NCBI GenBank assembly: GCA_965249685.1
Contig: CBDFMN010000003.1
Span: 1,550,001 to 1,614,000, forward strand
Source of the DNA: RH-AL1 sp965249685
Lineage (GTDB): Bacteria > Pseudomonadota > Alphaproteobacteria > Rhizobiales > Beijerinckiaceae
Direction: 5' to 3'
DNA length: 64,000 nt
Under the pieces are notes generated by a model. It was not told the DNA's origin, made no database searches, and saw nothing but the letters and a program-made list of their open reading frames with translations. Numbering within the stretch: the first letter of the stretch is position 1; every line of letters begins with the position of its first letter. The translations under genes and the position numbers were made by a program. Positions 33,372-43,023 of this stretch are shown piece after piece.

Positions 33372-36082
33372 CCATCGCCGTCGACGGCGTCACGCACGAC
33401 CGCCCCGTCCGCGCCGGGCAGTGCCTGCGAACATACCTGCGCGACCTCGGCGCGTTCGGCGTCAAAAAAGGCTGCGATTCCGGCGATTGCGGCGCCTGCA
33501 CGGTGTACGTCGACGGCGTTCCCGTCCATTCCTGCATCTACCCGGCGGCGCGCGCGCTGGACCGGGAGGTGACGACCATCGAAGGTCTCGCGTCAGGCGG
33601 GAGCCACCCCCTGCAGAAGGCTTTTCTCGACGCGCAGGGTTTCCAGTGTGGCTTCTGCACCGCCGGGATGATCATGACGGCGGCCTGCCTCGACCAAGCG
33701 CAGCGCGCCGACCTACCTGCCGCCCTCAAGGGCAATCTCTGCCGCTGTACCGGTTACCGCTCCATCGCCGACGCGCTGGCCGGCACGGTCAACGCGGAGG
33801 CCTCGCCCGACGGGCCGGCGGTTGGACGCAACCTGCCCGCGCCCGCCGGGCCGCAGGTGGCTGACGGCACGGCCCGCTACACGTTCGACGTCGCGCCCGA
33901 AGGGCCACTCGAAGGCCTTCTGCACATGAAGCTGGCTCGCTCGCCGCACGCGCATGCGCGCATCCTCGCCATCGACACGGCCGCCGCCCTCGCCGTTTCG
34001 GGCGTCCACCGCATCCTGACCCACGCGGATGCGCCGAAGCTTCTCTATTCGACGGCGCAGCACGAGAACTCGAGCGTCGATCCCGACGACACCCTGCTAC
34101 TCGACGACACCGTGCGGTTCATCGGGCAGCGGTTCGCGGCCGTCGTGGCAGACAGCGAGGCCGCTGCCGAGGAGGCCGTCCGACGCCTGGTCGTGACCTA
34201 CCAGGTCCTGCCGGCGATCCTGGACCCCGAGCAGGCGAGCGCGCCGGGCGCGGTCGTCCTTCACGCCAAGGACCCTATCGCCTCCCGCCTCGCCGACCCT
34301 GCGCGAAACATCGTTGGCGAGGTGTGCGGCCGCATCGGTGATGTGGAGGCGGGCTTCGCCACTGCCGATTTCGTCCACGAGGAAACCTACTACAGCCAGC
34401 GGACGCAGCACGCGCCGCTCGAGACGCACGGCGCTCTGGGCTGGATGGACGCGGACGGACGATTGGTGATCCGCTCGAGCACGCAGGTGCCGTTCCTCAC
34501 CCGCCGGGCGCTCGCCCGGCTCTTCGACCGGCCGCCCGAGCGGATCCGCGTCTTCGCCGCTCGCGTCGGCGGCGGCTTCGGCGGAAAACAGGAGATGATC
34601 ACGGAGGACATCGTCGCGATGGCGGTGCTGGCGACAGGCCGGCCCGTGAAGCTCGAGTTCACGCGCGAGGAACAATTCTCGGCGACGACGACGCGTCACC
34701 CGATGCGCGTGCGCGTCAAGATGGGCGCGCGACGCGACGGGACGCTGACGGCCCTGGAGCTCGACGTGCTGTCCGATACCGGCGCCTACGGCAATCACGG
34801 ACCGGCGGTGCTGCACCATTCATGCAACGAAGTCGTCGGCATGTACCGGTGCCCCAACAAGAAGATCGACGGCCGCGCGGTCTACACCAACACCGTGCCC
34901 GCCGGCGCCTTCCGCGGCTACGGCTCGCCGCAGACGGCGTTCGCCATCGAGTCGGCGATGGACGAGTTGGCGCTCGGCCTCGGCATCGACCCCTTCGAGA
35001 TGCGTGCCCGAAACATGGTCGGGCCGGGCGACGCCATCATCGGGGCAGAGGAAACCCCCGCCAACATGCGCGTGGACAGCTTTGGACTCGACCAGTGCCT
35101 CGACCATGTCCGCGAGGCCCTTGCCGCCGGCGGGGGCATCGCGGCGCCCTCGGGCTGGTTGGTCGGTCAAGGCATGGCGATGACCGCCTGCGAGACCGTT
35201 CCTCCGGGCGGCCACCGCGCCGACGTCCGCGCGCGCCTGCTGGCGGACGGCACCTACGAGGTCATTGTCGGCACGGCGGAATTTGGCAACGGCACGGCGA
35301 CGGTCCACGCCCAGATCGCATCGACCGTTCTTGGCACGGACGCGAGCCGCATCGCCATTCGGGCGTCGGACACCGACAACGGCGGCCACGACACCGGAGC
35401 CTATGGATCGGCAGGGTCCGTCGTCTCCGGTCAGGCCACCCTCCGCGCGGCCGAGGCTCTCCACCGGGCGATTTTGGCCGCTGCGTCGGAACGCATGCGG
35501 CAACCTGCCGACGCCTGCCGCCTTCACACCGACCACGTGCTGTGCGGGACGCAACGGCTGGCTCTGGCCGATCTCGGCACTATGGAAGCGAGCGGCACGT
35601 GCGACGGCCTGCAGAGGTCGGTCAGCTTCAACGTCCAAGGCTTTCGCGTCGCGGTCGAGCGGGAGACGGGGATCGTCCGCATCCTCCAGAGCGTCCACGC
35701 CGCCGATGCCGGGCGCGTCATCAACCCGATGCAGTGCCGCGGGCAGGTCGAAGGCGGTGTCGCCCAGGCGATCGGCGCGGCCTTGTTCGAGGAAACCGAG
35801 ATCGACGCGACCGGACGGGTCACCAATGCCGCGTTCCGCACCTATCGCATCCCGACGTTCGCCGACGTGCCCCGCACCGACGTGTTCTTCGCCGGGACGG
35901 AGGATCGCCATGGGCCGTTCGGCGCGAAATCCATGAGCGAGGCGCCTTTCAACCCGGTCACGCCTGCGCTGGCCAATGCCCTGCGCGACGCGACCGGCGT
36001 CCGGTTCACCCGGCTGCCGCTGGCGCCGGACCGTATCTTCGAGCAACTCCAGCCGGTGACCGACCGACTCGCGGCGGAATAA
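33368..36082 (+). CDS. Xanthine-dehydrogenase-type large subunit, fused [2Fe-2S] and molybdopterin domains
   Basis: 904-aa chain joining two subunits that are often separate. Residues 1-160 carry the two FeS clusters: plant type C36-C41-C44-C56 (KKGCDSGDCGACTV) and helical type C94-C97-C125-C127 (CGFC, LCRCTGY). Residues about 160-904 form the aldehyde-oxidase/xanthine-dehydrogenase molybdenum domain, with GGGFGGKQEM, AFRGYGSPQ and the active-site glutamate in FGAKSMSEAP. The last motif is normally GAKGVGEP, so it is variant. It is co-translated with the FAD subunit. Likely hypoxanthine/xanthine oxidation, given the deaminase neighbours. No XdhC-like cofactor-insertion gene is adjacent. Confidence 0.85.
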   Translation: MTIAVDGVTHDRPVRAGQCLRTYLRDLGAFGVKKGCDSGDCGACTVYVDGVPVHSCIYPAARALDREVTTIEGLASGGSHPLQKAFLDAQGFQCGFCTAGMIMTAACLDQAQRADLPAALKGNLCRCTGYRSIADALAGTVNAEASPDGPAVGRNLPAPAGPQVADGTARYTFDVAPEGPLEGLLHMKLARSPHAHARILAIDTAAALAVSGVHRILTHADAPKLLYSTAQHENSSVDPDDTLLLDDTVRFIGQRFAAVVADSEAAAEEAVRRLVVTYQVLPAILDPEQASAPGAVVLHAKDPIASRLADPARNIVGEVCGRIGDVEAGFATADFVHEETYYSQRTQHAPLETHGALGWMDADGRLVIRSSTQVPFLTRRALARLFDRPPERIRVFAARVGGGFGGKQEMITEDIVAMAVLATGRPVKLEFTREEQFSATTTRHPMRVRVKMGARRDGTLTALELDVLSDTGAYGNHGPAVLHHSCNEVVGMYRCPNKKIDGRAVYTNTVPAGAFRGYGSPQTAFAIESAMDELALGLGIDPFEMRARNMVGPGDAIIGAEETPANMRVDSFGLDQCLDHVREALAAGGGIAAPSGWLVGQGMAMTACETVPPGGHRADVRARLLADGTYEVIVGTAEFGNGTATVHAQIASTVLGTDASRIAIRASDTDNGGHDTGAYGSAGSVVSGQATLRAAEALHRAILAAASERMRQPADACRLHTDHVLCGTQRLALADLGTMEASGTCDGLQRSVSFNVQGFRVAVERETGIVRILQSVHAADAGRVINPMQCRGQVEGGVAQAIGAALFEETEIDATGRVTNAAFRTYRIPTFADVPRTDVFFAGTEDRHGPFGAKSMSEAPFNPVTPALANALRDATGVRFTRLPLAPDRIFEQLQPVTDRLAAE

Positions 36083-36168
36083 TCCGGCTTGGCACGAAGT
36101 TTGAAGTAGATCGAAGACCGACGCTCCGGCCGGACCATTCTTCTCGCGCCGCTGGAAAGAACCAAGGC

Positions 36169-37731
36169 ATGACCCAGGGCGGCCACGCTCATCCCTCTGC
36201 CGACCTGCTGTGCATGCGCGGGATCGTCAAGCGGTATCCCGGCGCGTTGGCCAACGATCGGGTCGACCTGACGGTGGCGCGCGGCGAAATCCACGCGCTG
36301 CTCGGCGAGAACGGGGCTGGCAAGAGCACGCTCGTCAAGATCGTCTATGGCGCGGTCAGGCCGGACGCGGGCGAGATGCGCTGGTGCGGTAAGCGCGTCG
36401 AAGTCTCCAGCCCGAACGCCGCGCGCGCACTCGGCATCGGCATGGTCTTCCAGCATTTCTCGCTGTTCGAGGGTCTCACCGTCGCGGAGAACCTCATGCT
36501 CGGCATGAGCGAGAAGCGCTCGCGCAAGCAATTGCAGCGCGATCTGGCCGAGATTTCAGCGCGCTACGGATTGCCGCTCGACCCCGACCGACACGTGTCG
36601 GACCTTTCCCTGGGGGAGCGCCAGCGTGTCGAGATCGTGCGGTGCCTGATGCAATCGCCGAAGCTGTTGATCATGGACGAGCCGACATCCGTCCTTACGC
36701 CACAGGAGGTGAGCCGCCTGTTCGACACGCTGCGCCTGCTGGCGGCGCAAGGCTGCTCGATCCTTTATATTTCCCACAAGCTGAAGGAGATCAGGGCGCT
36801 CTGCTCGGCTGCGACGGTGATGCGCGGAGGCCGCGTCGTCGCCCATTGCGACCCGCGCGAGGAGACCACCTCGCGGCTGGCCGAACTGATGATCGGCGAT
36901 AAACTTGCCGAGCCGCGCAAGCGCGGGGACCAGGGCCGCGCGCCGGAACGCTGCCTCGCGGTGACGCGCCTGACGCTCGCCTCAGACCGGAAGTTCGGGA
37001 CCGATCTCAAGGCCATCAGCTTCAGCGTGTCGAAAGGGCAGATCCTCGGGATCGCCGGCGTTGCCGGCAATGGCCAGACGGAACTCATGGACGCCCTGTC
37101 GGGCGAGGTCCTCGCCGGCAAGCCGGAGACGATCGCGATCGGCGGCGTGCCGGCCGGCCACATGCCGCCCTCCGAGCGCCGGGAGCTTGGTGGCTGCTTC
37201 GTGCCTGAGGAGCGCAACGGCCACGCCGCCGTGCCCGGCATGACGCTGTCCGAGAACGCCCTCCTCTCCGGCTTCGTGCGCAAGGCGCTCGTGCAGCTCG
37301 GAATCATCAGGAAACGCAAGGCGACGGCCTTCGCCGACCACGTGATCGCGCGGTTCGACGTGCGGACCAGCGGCGCGTCCGCCGAGGCGCGCTCGCTCTC
37401 CGGCGGCAATCTGCAGAAGTTCGTCGTCGGCCGCGAGGTTCTGCAGGATCCAAGCCTGCTCGTCGTCAGCCAGCCGACCTGGGGTGTGGATGCCGGCGCC
37501 GCCGCAGCGATCCACGCCGCGCTCGTGGCGCTTGCCGAAGCAGGGACGGCCGTCGTCGTGATCTCGCAGGACCTCGACGAGATCTTCGCGCTTTGCGACA
37601 CGATTGCGGTGATCGCCGAAGGCGCGCTTTCCGACGTGCGGCCCATCGCCGGGACGACGGTTGCGCAGATAGGCCTCCTCATGGGAGGTGCCGAGGGGGA
37701 CGGCGCCGACGGGAGGGACGAGGCTGCTTAA
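36169..37731 (+). CDS. ABC ATPase, BMP/nucleoside-importer type (double domain), system A
   Basis: 520-aa tandem ATPase as in sugar/nucleoside importers (YufO/RbsA class). The first domain has Walker A GENGAGKST, signature LSLGERQRV and Walker B LLIMDEPTSVL. The second has a degenerate P-loop (GVAGNGQTEL) but a full signature LSGGNLQKF. ATG 36169 is preceded only by AAGG. It lies 86 nt after the xanthine-dehydrogenase-type gene and is probably part of the same purine operon. It is followed by two permeases but no binding-protein gene. Confidence 0.88.
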   Translation: MTQGGHAHPSADLLCMRGIVKRYPGALANDRVDLTVARGEIHALLGENGAGKSTLVKIVYGAVRPDAGEMRWCGKRVEVSSPNAARALGIGMVFQHFSLFEGLTVAENLMLGMSEKRSRKQLQRDLAEISARYGLPLDPDRHVSDLSLGERQRVEIVRCLMQSPKLLIMDEPTSVLTPQEVSRLFDTLRLLAAQGCSILYISHKLKEIRALCSAATVMRGGRVVAHCDPREETTSRLAELMIGDKLAEPRKRGDQGRAPERCLAVTRLTLASDRKFGTDLKAISFSVSKGQILGIAGVAGNGQTELMDALSGEVLAGKPETIAIGGVPAGHMPPSERRELGGCFVPEERNGHAAVPGMTLSENALLSGFVRKALVQLGIIRKRKATAFADHVIARFDVRTSGASAEARSLSGGNLQKFVVGREVLQDPSLLVVSQPTWGVDAGAAAAIHAALVALAEAGTAVVVISQDLDEIFALCDTIAVIAEGALSDVRPIAGTTVAQIGLLMGGAEGDGADGRDEAA

Positions 37732-38833
37732 GCTCATCGCACGCGGCCACCGCTCGCCGTTCTGGGCCACGATGTCGCCGATCCTGGCCATCGCGCTGAC
37801 GATCGTCACCACCGGCCTTCTGTTCCTCGCCTTCAGCCGGGAGCCGATCCACGCGCTCGACGTCTTCCTCGTGCAGCCGCTGACGAGCACCAACGGGCTC
37901 GCCGAACTCTGCGTCAAGGCCGCGCCGCTGATCCTGATCGGCGTGGGCATCGCGCTCGCCGCCCGCGCCAGCATCTGGAACATCGGCGCCGAAGGCCAGT
38001 ACACGATGGGCGCGATCGTCGGCGGCGGGCTGGTGCTGTGGCAGCCCGACTGGCCAGCCGCGGGGCTGCTCCCCCTGATGGTCCTCGCTGGTATTTTCGG
38101 CGGCCTGATCTACGCGGCGATCGTCGCCTGGCTGCGGATCCGCTTCAACGCGAACGAGATCCTGACGAGCCTCATGCTCAATTATGTCGCGCAACTGCTG
38201 CTCCTCTACCTGGTCTCCGGGCCTTGGCGGGACCCGGCCGGCTACGGATTTCCGCAGACGGCGCTGTTCCCGCCCGCGTCTGCCCTGCCGGTTCTCGTCG
38301 AGGGAACGCGGCTGCATCTCGGCGTCCCCATCGCGCTCGCGGTCGGGCTCCTGGGATGGGGCCTCCTCTCTTTCACGATCGTCGGGTTCCAAATCCGCGT
38401 GCAGGGATCGGCGCCGCGCGCCGCTCGGTTCGCGGGGTTCAGCGACAAACGCATCGTCTGGTTCGCCCTGCTGGTCAGCGGCGGCCTGGCCGGCCTCGCC
38501 GGCGTCTTCGAGGTGGTGGGCCCGATCGGCCAGCTCACCCCGCAAATCTCGCCCGGCTACGGCTACACGGCCATCATCGTCGCCTTCCTCGGCCGGCTTC
38601 ATCCCCTTGGTATCGTGCTTGCGGGTTTCCTGCTCGCCCTCTCCTATCTCGGCGGCGAGGCGGCGCAGATGGACCTTGGCCTGCCCAGTGCCGTCACAGG
38701 GATTTTCCAAGGCGTCCTGCTCTTCTATCTGCTCGCCTGCGACGCCTTGATCCTCTACCGCGTCAAGCTCGCGCTGCCCTTACCGCTGCGCGTGGCTGGC
38801 GCGCCCGCGATCGCGCCGAGGCCGGCCGAATGA
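37688..38833 (+). CDS. ABC permease, BMP/nucleoside type, system A subunit 1
   Basis: Inner-membrane permease of up to 381 aa with about ten hydrophobic segments and the family signature ASIWNIGAEGQYTMGAI. Also present are FNANEILTSLMLNYVAQ and GLAGVFEVVGPIGQL, as in YufP-type nucleoside permeases. The GTG start at 37688 overlaps the ATPase gene by 44 nt, which is long; a start nearer 37770 would give a shorter N-terminus. Partner of the permease that follows. Confidence 0.85.
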   Translation: MPRGTAPTGGTRLLKLIARGHRSPFWATMSPILAIALTIVTTGLLFLAFSREPIHALDVFLVQPLTSTNGLAELCVKAAPLILIGVGIALAARASIWNIGAEGQYTMGAIVGGGLVLWQPDWPAAGLLPLMVLAGIFGGLIYAAIVAWLRIRFNANEILTSLMLNYVAQLLLLYLVSGPWRDPAGYGFPQTALFPPASALPVLVEGTRLHLGVPIALAVGLLGWGLLSFTIVGFQIRVQGSAPRAARFAGFSDKRIVWFALLVSGGLAGLAGVFEVVGPIGQLTPQISPGYGYTAIIVAFLGRLHPLGIVLAGFLLALSYLGGEAAQMDLGLPSAVTGIFQGVLLFYLLACDALILYRVKLALPLPLRVAGAPAIAPRPAE

Positions 38834-38855
38834 CGGGGGATCGGAGGTCTACGCC

Positions 38856-39779
38856 ATGGTGACGCTTGTCACGAACATCGTCCTCTCCATCATCGTGACC
38901 TCGACGCCACTACTGCTGGCCGCGACCGGCGAACTCGTCGTCGAGAAGTCGGGCGTGCTGAACCTTGGGGTCGAGGGCATGATGCTTGTCGGGGCAATCG
39001 GCGGTTTTGCCGTCGCCCTCAAGACCGGGAGCCCAACCCTCGGCGTCCTGGGAGGCGCGCTGTCGGGGGCCCTGTTCTCCCTGCTCTTCAGCGTGCTCGC
39101 CCTCAGCTTCCTGGCGACGCAAGTTCCGGCCGGCCTTGTCCTGACGATCTTCGGCTCAGGGCTCAGCGCGCTCATCGGCAGCGGGTTCGTCGGCGTCGCC
39201 GTCCCGCGCCTGCCGCAGATGGCCGTGTCCGGCCTCACGGACCTGCCGGTGGTTGGCCCCATCCTGTTCGGCGAGGACATCCTCGTCTATTTCAGCATCG
39301 TGGCCGTCGCGGCGGTGCACCTCGTGCTGACGCGGACCCACGTCGGCCTCGTGCTCAGGGCCGTCGGCGATTCGCACGATGCTGGCCACGCGCTTGGCTA
39401 CAACGTGATCGGCATCCGCTATTGCGCAACGTTGTTCGGCGGCGCGATGGCGGGGCTGGCAGGGGCCTACATGTCTCTCGCCTACAACACCAGCTGGGCG
39501 GAAAACATGACGGCGGGCCGCGGCTGGATCGCCCTGGCGCTCGTCGTGTTTTCGATGTGGCGCCCGATCTGGCTCGTCATCGGCGCCTACCTGTTCGGCT
39601 CCATCATGTACATGTCCTTCTACCTGCAAGGCATCGGCGTCGCCGTTCCCTCGCAATTCGTCTCGGCCCTGCCGTACCTGGCGACGGTGGTGGTCCTGGT
39701 GGTGATCTCGTCGAACCGCGCCCGCATCCGCCTGACGGCACCGGCGTGCCTGGGCCGCGCGTTCCACGCGACCAGCTGA
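38856..39779 (+). CDS. ABC permease, BMP/nucleoside type, system A subunit 2
   Basis: 307-aa YufQ-type permease with VVEKSGVLNLGVEGMMLVGA near residue 28, the hallmark of this subunit, and about eight to ten membrane segments. GGAGG lies about 8 nt before ATG 38856. It completes system A. It abuts the convergent MFS gene without any gap (stops at 39777-39779 and 39780). Confidence 0.87.
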   Translation: MVTLVTNIVLSIIVTSTPLLLAATGELVVEKSGVLNLGVEGMMLVGAIGGFAVALKTGSPTLGVLGGALSGALFSLLFSVLALSFLATQVPAGLVLTIFGSGLSALIGSGFVGVAVPRLPQMAVSGLTDLPVVGPILFGEDILVYFSIVAVAAVHLVLTRTHVGLVLRAVGDSHDAGHALGYNVIGIRYCATLFGGAMAGLAGAYMSLAYNTSWAENMTAGRGWIALALVVFSMWRPIWLVIGAYLFGSIMYMSFYLQGIGVAVPSQFVSALPYLATVVVLVVISSNRARIRLTAPACLGRAFHATS

Positions 39780-41045
39780 TCAGGAGACCGCCTCGCCATC
39801 CGCCAACAGGATGGGCGCCGAGGATCGGAACAACCGCCCTCTCTCCGCGGCGAGGATGATCGCGAGCGCGGCCATGCCGTACAGCGTGATCCCGAGCGTC
39901 AGCGGCAGGACGGTGCCGTCGAAGCGCTGACCGAGGAGGAAGCCGAGCACGGCGCCGCCGACCGTAGTGACGAAGCCCTGGACCGAGGATGCGGTGCCCG
40001 CGACATGGCCGAGAGGGCCCATGGCGAGCGAGCCGAAGTTCGACACGACAAGGCCGAAACAAAACATCACGCCGCCTTGCATCACGCTGAAGGTCCAGAT
40101 CGTCTCGAAGCCGAAGACCGCCAGCGCGGCATGCAGGCCGGAACAGCAAATGAAGCCGAGCAGCGCGGCATGCGACACACGGCGCGGCCCAAGCCGTCCC
40201 ACGATCCAGGAGTTCAGGAGCGAGGACACCGCCATGCAGGCGGCAATGGCGGCGAACACCGCCGCGAACAGGCGCGGAGCCGCGAAGGTGACGGCGAACA
40301 CCTGCTGCGCCGAGTTGATGAAGCCGAACAGCGCTCCCATCATCAGCGCCATCGCCAGCATGTAGCCCACCGCGATGCGGCTGGTGAGGGTGATCCTGAA
40401 GGCGGCCAGGACCCGGCGCGGCGCGATCGTCAGGCGGTCTTCCGGGTGCAGCGTCTCGGGAAGGCGCAGAGCCGTCCAAATCGCGATCGCAAGCCCGAGT
40501 ACCGTGAGAACGATGAAAATCCAACGCCAGGAGCCAACCAGGGTCACAACCTGCCCGAGCGATGGCGCGAGGATCGGGACCGCCAGGAAGACGATGAACG
40601 ACAGCGACATCACCCGTGCCATCTCGCTCCCGGAAAAGCGGTCTCGCACGATGGTGATCGCCAGGACACGGGTGGCCGCGGCACCCACCCCCTGCAGCAC
40701 GCGGGCCACGATCAGCACGCCAAGGCTGCCCGAGACCGCCGCAAGCGTGCTGAAGATTGCGTAGGTGATCAAACCGAACAGCAGCAAGGGCTTGCGTCCG
40801 AATCGGTCCGCAAGCGTGCCGTAGACGATCTGCGCACCGCCGAAACCGAGCAGGTAGGCCGTCACGATCCATTGCGGCTGGTTGTCACCGACCATGCCGA
40901 CCGACCGACCGATCGCCGGCAGGGCCGGAAGCATCGAGTCGATGGCGAGCGCATTCGTCGCCATGAGCGCGGCGACCAGACTCACGAACTGCTTGAAGCC
41001 CAGAGCCGGCAAAGACTTGGGCGCGCTCGCACCAGATGTCGTCAT
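39780..41045 (-). CDS. MFS transporter, Bcr/CflA (DHA1) type
   Basis: 421-aa, 12-helix transporter. Motif A is LADRFGRKP after YGTLADRF, and the opening LMATNALAIDSMLPALP is typical of the Bcr/CflA branch. ATG 41045 has GAAAGA upstream and is preferred to GTG 41075. It is the last gene of the minus-strand series, 179 nt after rutF. The usual rut operon transporter is RutG (uracil permease), which is not present; this gene is not of that family, but it could export a pathway by-product or an analogue. Confidence 0.83.
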   Translation of the reverse strand: MTTSGASAPKSLPALGFKQFVSLVAALMATNALAIDSMLPALPAIGRSVGMVGDNQPQWIVTAYLLGFGGAQIVYGTLADRFGRKPLLLFGLITYAIFSTLAAVSGSLGVLIVARVLQGVGAAATRVLAITIVRDRFSGSEMARVMSLSFIVFLAVPILAPSLGQVVTLVGSWRWIFIVLTVLGLAIAIWTALRLPETLHPEDRLTIAPRRVLAAFRITLTSRIAVGYMLAMALMMGALFGFINSAQQVFAVTFAAPRLFAAVFAAIAACMAVSSLLNSWIVGRLGPRRVSHAALLGFICCSGLHAALAVFGFETIWTFSVMQGGVMFCFGLVVSNFGSLAMGPLGHVAGTASSVQGFVTTVGGAVLGFLLGQRFDGTVLPLTLGITLYGMAALAIILAAERGRLFRSSAPILLADGEAVS

Positions 41046-41224
41046 GTTGGTCTTTCGATCGCGGGAGAACGACACAGCGCTGTTCGGGACGACGCCACGC
41101 CCTGATACCCGGTCCTTGCTCGCGTTCTAAGAAGCAAGCAAGGCGGTAGGAGCGGTTCCCCCTGAAGCTCGCGCAAATTTGTTCGGCGCCTTGACCGTTG
41201 GCGCGTCGGGAACCCGCGACTCCC

Positions 41225-41794
41225 TCAGGCGACGGCCGGTGCCGAAGCAGCTGCGGCGAGCATCGAGCCAGCCGACTTCGTAACGATCTCACTCAATCCG
41301 TGATAGCGCCGTTGAGCATAGACCAGCCCGCTTCCCCCGGCGCTGCGCAGAGCCATCACCTCGCAGAACAGCACGTCGTGCGTGCTCATCGTGGTGCGAT
41401 CGACGACGCGGCAATCGAACGACACCAGCGCGCCCTCGAGGATCGGCGCGCCTGTGGCAAGACGATCCCACGTCGCGCACGCGAAGCGTTCATGCATCGG
41501 CGTGCGCCCGCCGAAGGCGGTGGCGATCTCGGCTTGGGCCATCGTCAATGTATTGACGCACAGAACGTCATTGCCGCTGAACGAGGAATAGGCAGAGGCC
41601 CCACGATTGACGCATACGAGCAGCGTGGGCGGGCTATCGCTGATACTGCACACGGCAGAGGCGGTGAAGCCGCCACGCCCCGCAGCCCCATCGGTCGTCA
41701 CGAGGTGGACCGAGTGGGCGAGTTGGGCCATGGCGTCACGATAGGAAAGGGCCGCCACCTGGGAGGCCGCACCATCGGGTTGCGGGTTGGTCAT
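41225..41794 (-). CDS. rutF: Flavin reductase of the pyrimidine monooxygenase
   Basis: 189-aa FMN reductase of the flavin_reduct family. It supplies reduced FMN from NADH to RutA. TDGAAGRGGFTASAVCSISDSPPTLLVCVNRG is the flavin-binding segment in two blocks, and CVNTL and RYHGL follow, as in RutF/HpaC proteins. It overlaps rutD as ATGA. It is the last rut gene. Confidence 0.9.
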   Translation of the reverse strand: MTNPQPDGAASQVAALSYRDAMAQLAHSVHLVTTDGAAGRGGFTASAVCSISDSPPTLLVCVNRGASAYSSFSGNDVLCVNTLTMAQAEIATAFGGRTPMHERFACATWDRLATGAPILEGALVSFDCRVVDRTTMSTHDVLFCEVMALRSAGGSGLVYAQRRYHGLSEIVTKSAGSMLAAAASAPAVA

Positions 41795-42594
41795 ACGATG
41801 GCCCTGGTTGGAGACTGGCTGCCGGCGAGGAACGCCACCAGCTTTGCATTGAACGAGGCAGCCTGCGTGACGCTGTGCGCGTGCCCGCCGCGCGGCATCA
41901 CATCAAGCTGCGCGTGCGGAAGGCCTGCCGCGAGCCGGACGGAACACAGGTGCGGCACAAGCACGTCGTCCTCCGCTGCCATGACAAGCGTCTTCGCCTC
42001 GATGCGCGCGAGTTGGTCGCCAATGTCGAAGGATTCAAGCGCCGCGATGCGCCGTAACGTATTGCTCTGGCCGGGAAAGGTCGCGAGCGCGTGGTCCTCG
42101 TCGCCGACCACGCGCTCGGCGTTCTCCGAGAGCCAGCTCGAGGGATAGAGGAAGATCGCCTGCGCGCGAACGTAGCTTTCCGGGCCGCTGTTCGCCAACA
42201 GCGCCTTGCGCGCGGCGAAACACCGCTTCGTCGCGACGTCGGCACGATCCCAGGCGTTGACGAGGACCAGCCGGCCGACGCGCTCCGGACGACGCAGCGC
42301 GAGGTTGAGCGCGATCAGGCCGCCGAGCGCATGGCCCACCACATGCGCCCGCGCGACGCCGAGCGCGTCGAGTACGCCCCGCGCGTCGTCCGCCATGGCG
42401 GCGATGTCGTGGCCGGCCTGCAGCTCGGCCGGCGAACGGCCGGTGCCGCGGTGATCGTAAGCGACCACGTGGAAACGCTCGCGCAGGCAGGCGAGCTGCG
42501 GCTTGAAATAGCCGGCCTGCCCGCCGAGACCGGGGGATAGAAGCACCGTTTCGTTAGCCGGGGAACCGTGCGTCTCGAAGTGGACCGGAGGCAT
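41791..42594 (-). CDS. rutD: RutD, alpha/beta-hydrolase-fold aminoacrylate hydrolase
   Basis: 267-aa alpha/beta-hydrolase-fold protein that accelerates hydrolysis of aminoacrylate to malonic semialdehyde. The nucleophile elbow reads VVGHALGGL: the catalytic serine position is alanine, which is also the case in E. coli RutD (GHALG). That supports the call and argues against an ordinary esterase. YDHRGTGRS and the late PRGGHAHSV histidine are present. It lies 3 nt after rutC and overlaps rutF. Confidence 0.9.
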   Translation of the reverse strand: MPPVHFETHGSPANETVLLSPGLGGQAGYFKPQLACLRERFHVVAYDHRGTGRSPAELQAGHDIAAMADDARGVLDALGVARAHVVGHALGGLIALNLALRRPERVGRLVLVNAWDRADVATKRCFAARKALLANSGPESYVRAQAIFLYPSSWLSENAERVVGDEDHALATFPGQSNTLRRIAALESFDIGDQLARIEAKTLVMAAEDDVLVPHLCSVRLAAGLPHAQLDVMPRGGHAHSVTQAASFNAKLVAFLAGSQSPTRAIV

Positions 42595-42597
42595 GCC

Positions 42598-42987
42598 TCA
42601 GCCGCGACCGACGTGCGCCACCGACGCGATCTCGACGAGGGCGTCGGGTTTAACCAGCCCGCACTGGATGCAGTAGCGCGCCGGCTTGTCGCCCGGGAAG
42701 TAGCTGGCATAGACGGCATTGACCGCCGCGTAATCGGCCCAGTCTTTTAGGAAGATGTGGTTGAAGGTCACGTCGTCCATGGTGCCGCCGGCCGCTGTCA
42801 CGACGCCCTTGATGGTTTCCAGCACGTGCCGCGTCTGCGCGCTGGCGTCGCCGACGTGGACCACGTTGGCTTCGGCGTCGAGGGGCAACGTCCCGGAAAC
42901 GTAGAGGATGCCGTCGGCGAGCGTGCCGGGCACATAGGGGGCGAGCGGCTTGCCCGTGCCCTTCGGGATAATGACGGTTTTCGGCAT
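42598..42987 (-). CDS. rutC: RutC, aminoacrylate peracid reductase / RidA-fold deaminase
   Basis: 129-aa RidA/YjgF-fold protein of the RutC group. It has PYVPGTLADGILYVSGTLPLD in two blocks, and HVLETIKGVVTAAGGTMDD with the helix and cleft pattern of the family. It acts on the aminoacrylate intermediate. Between rutB (36-nt gap) and rutD (3-nt gap). Confidence 0.92.
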   Translation of the reverse strand: MPKTVIIPKGTGKPLAPYVPGTLADGILYVSGTLPLDAEANVVHVGDASAQTRHVLETIKGVVTAAGGTMDDVTFNHIFLKDWADYAAVNAVYASYFPGDKPARYCIQCGLVKPDALVEIASVAHVGRG

Positions 42988-43023
42988 GGCGTCGAGGAGC
43001 CTCCCTGGGATGGTAAGGTCGCG

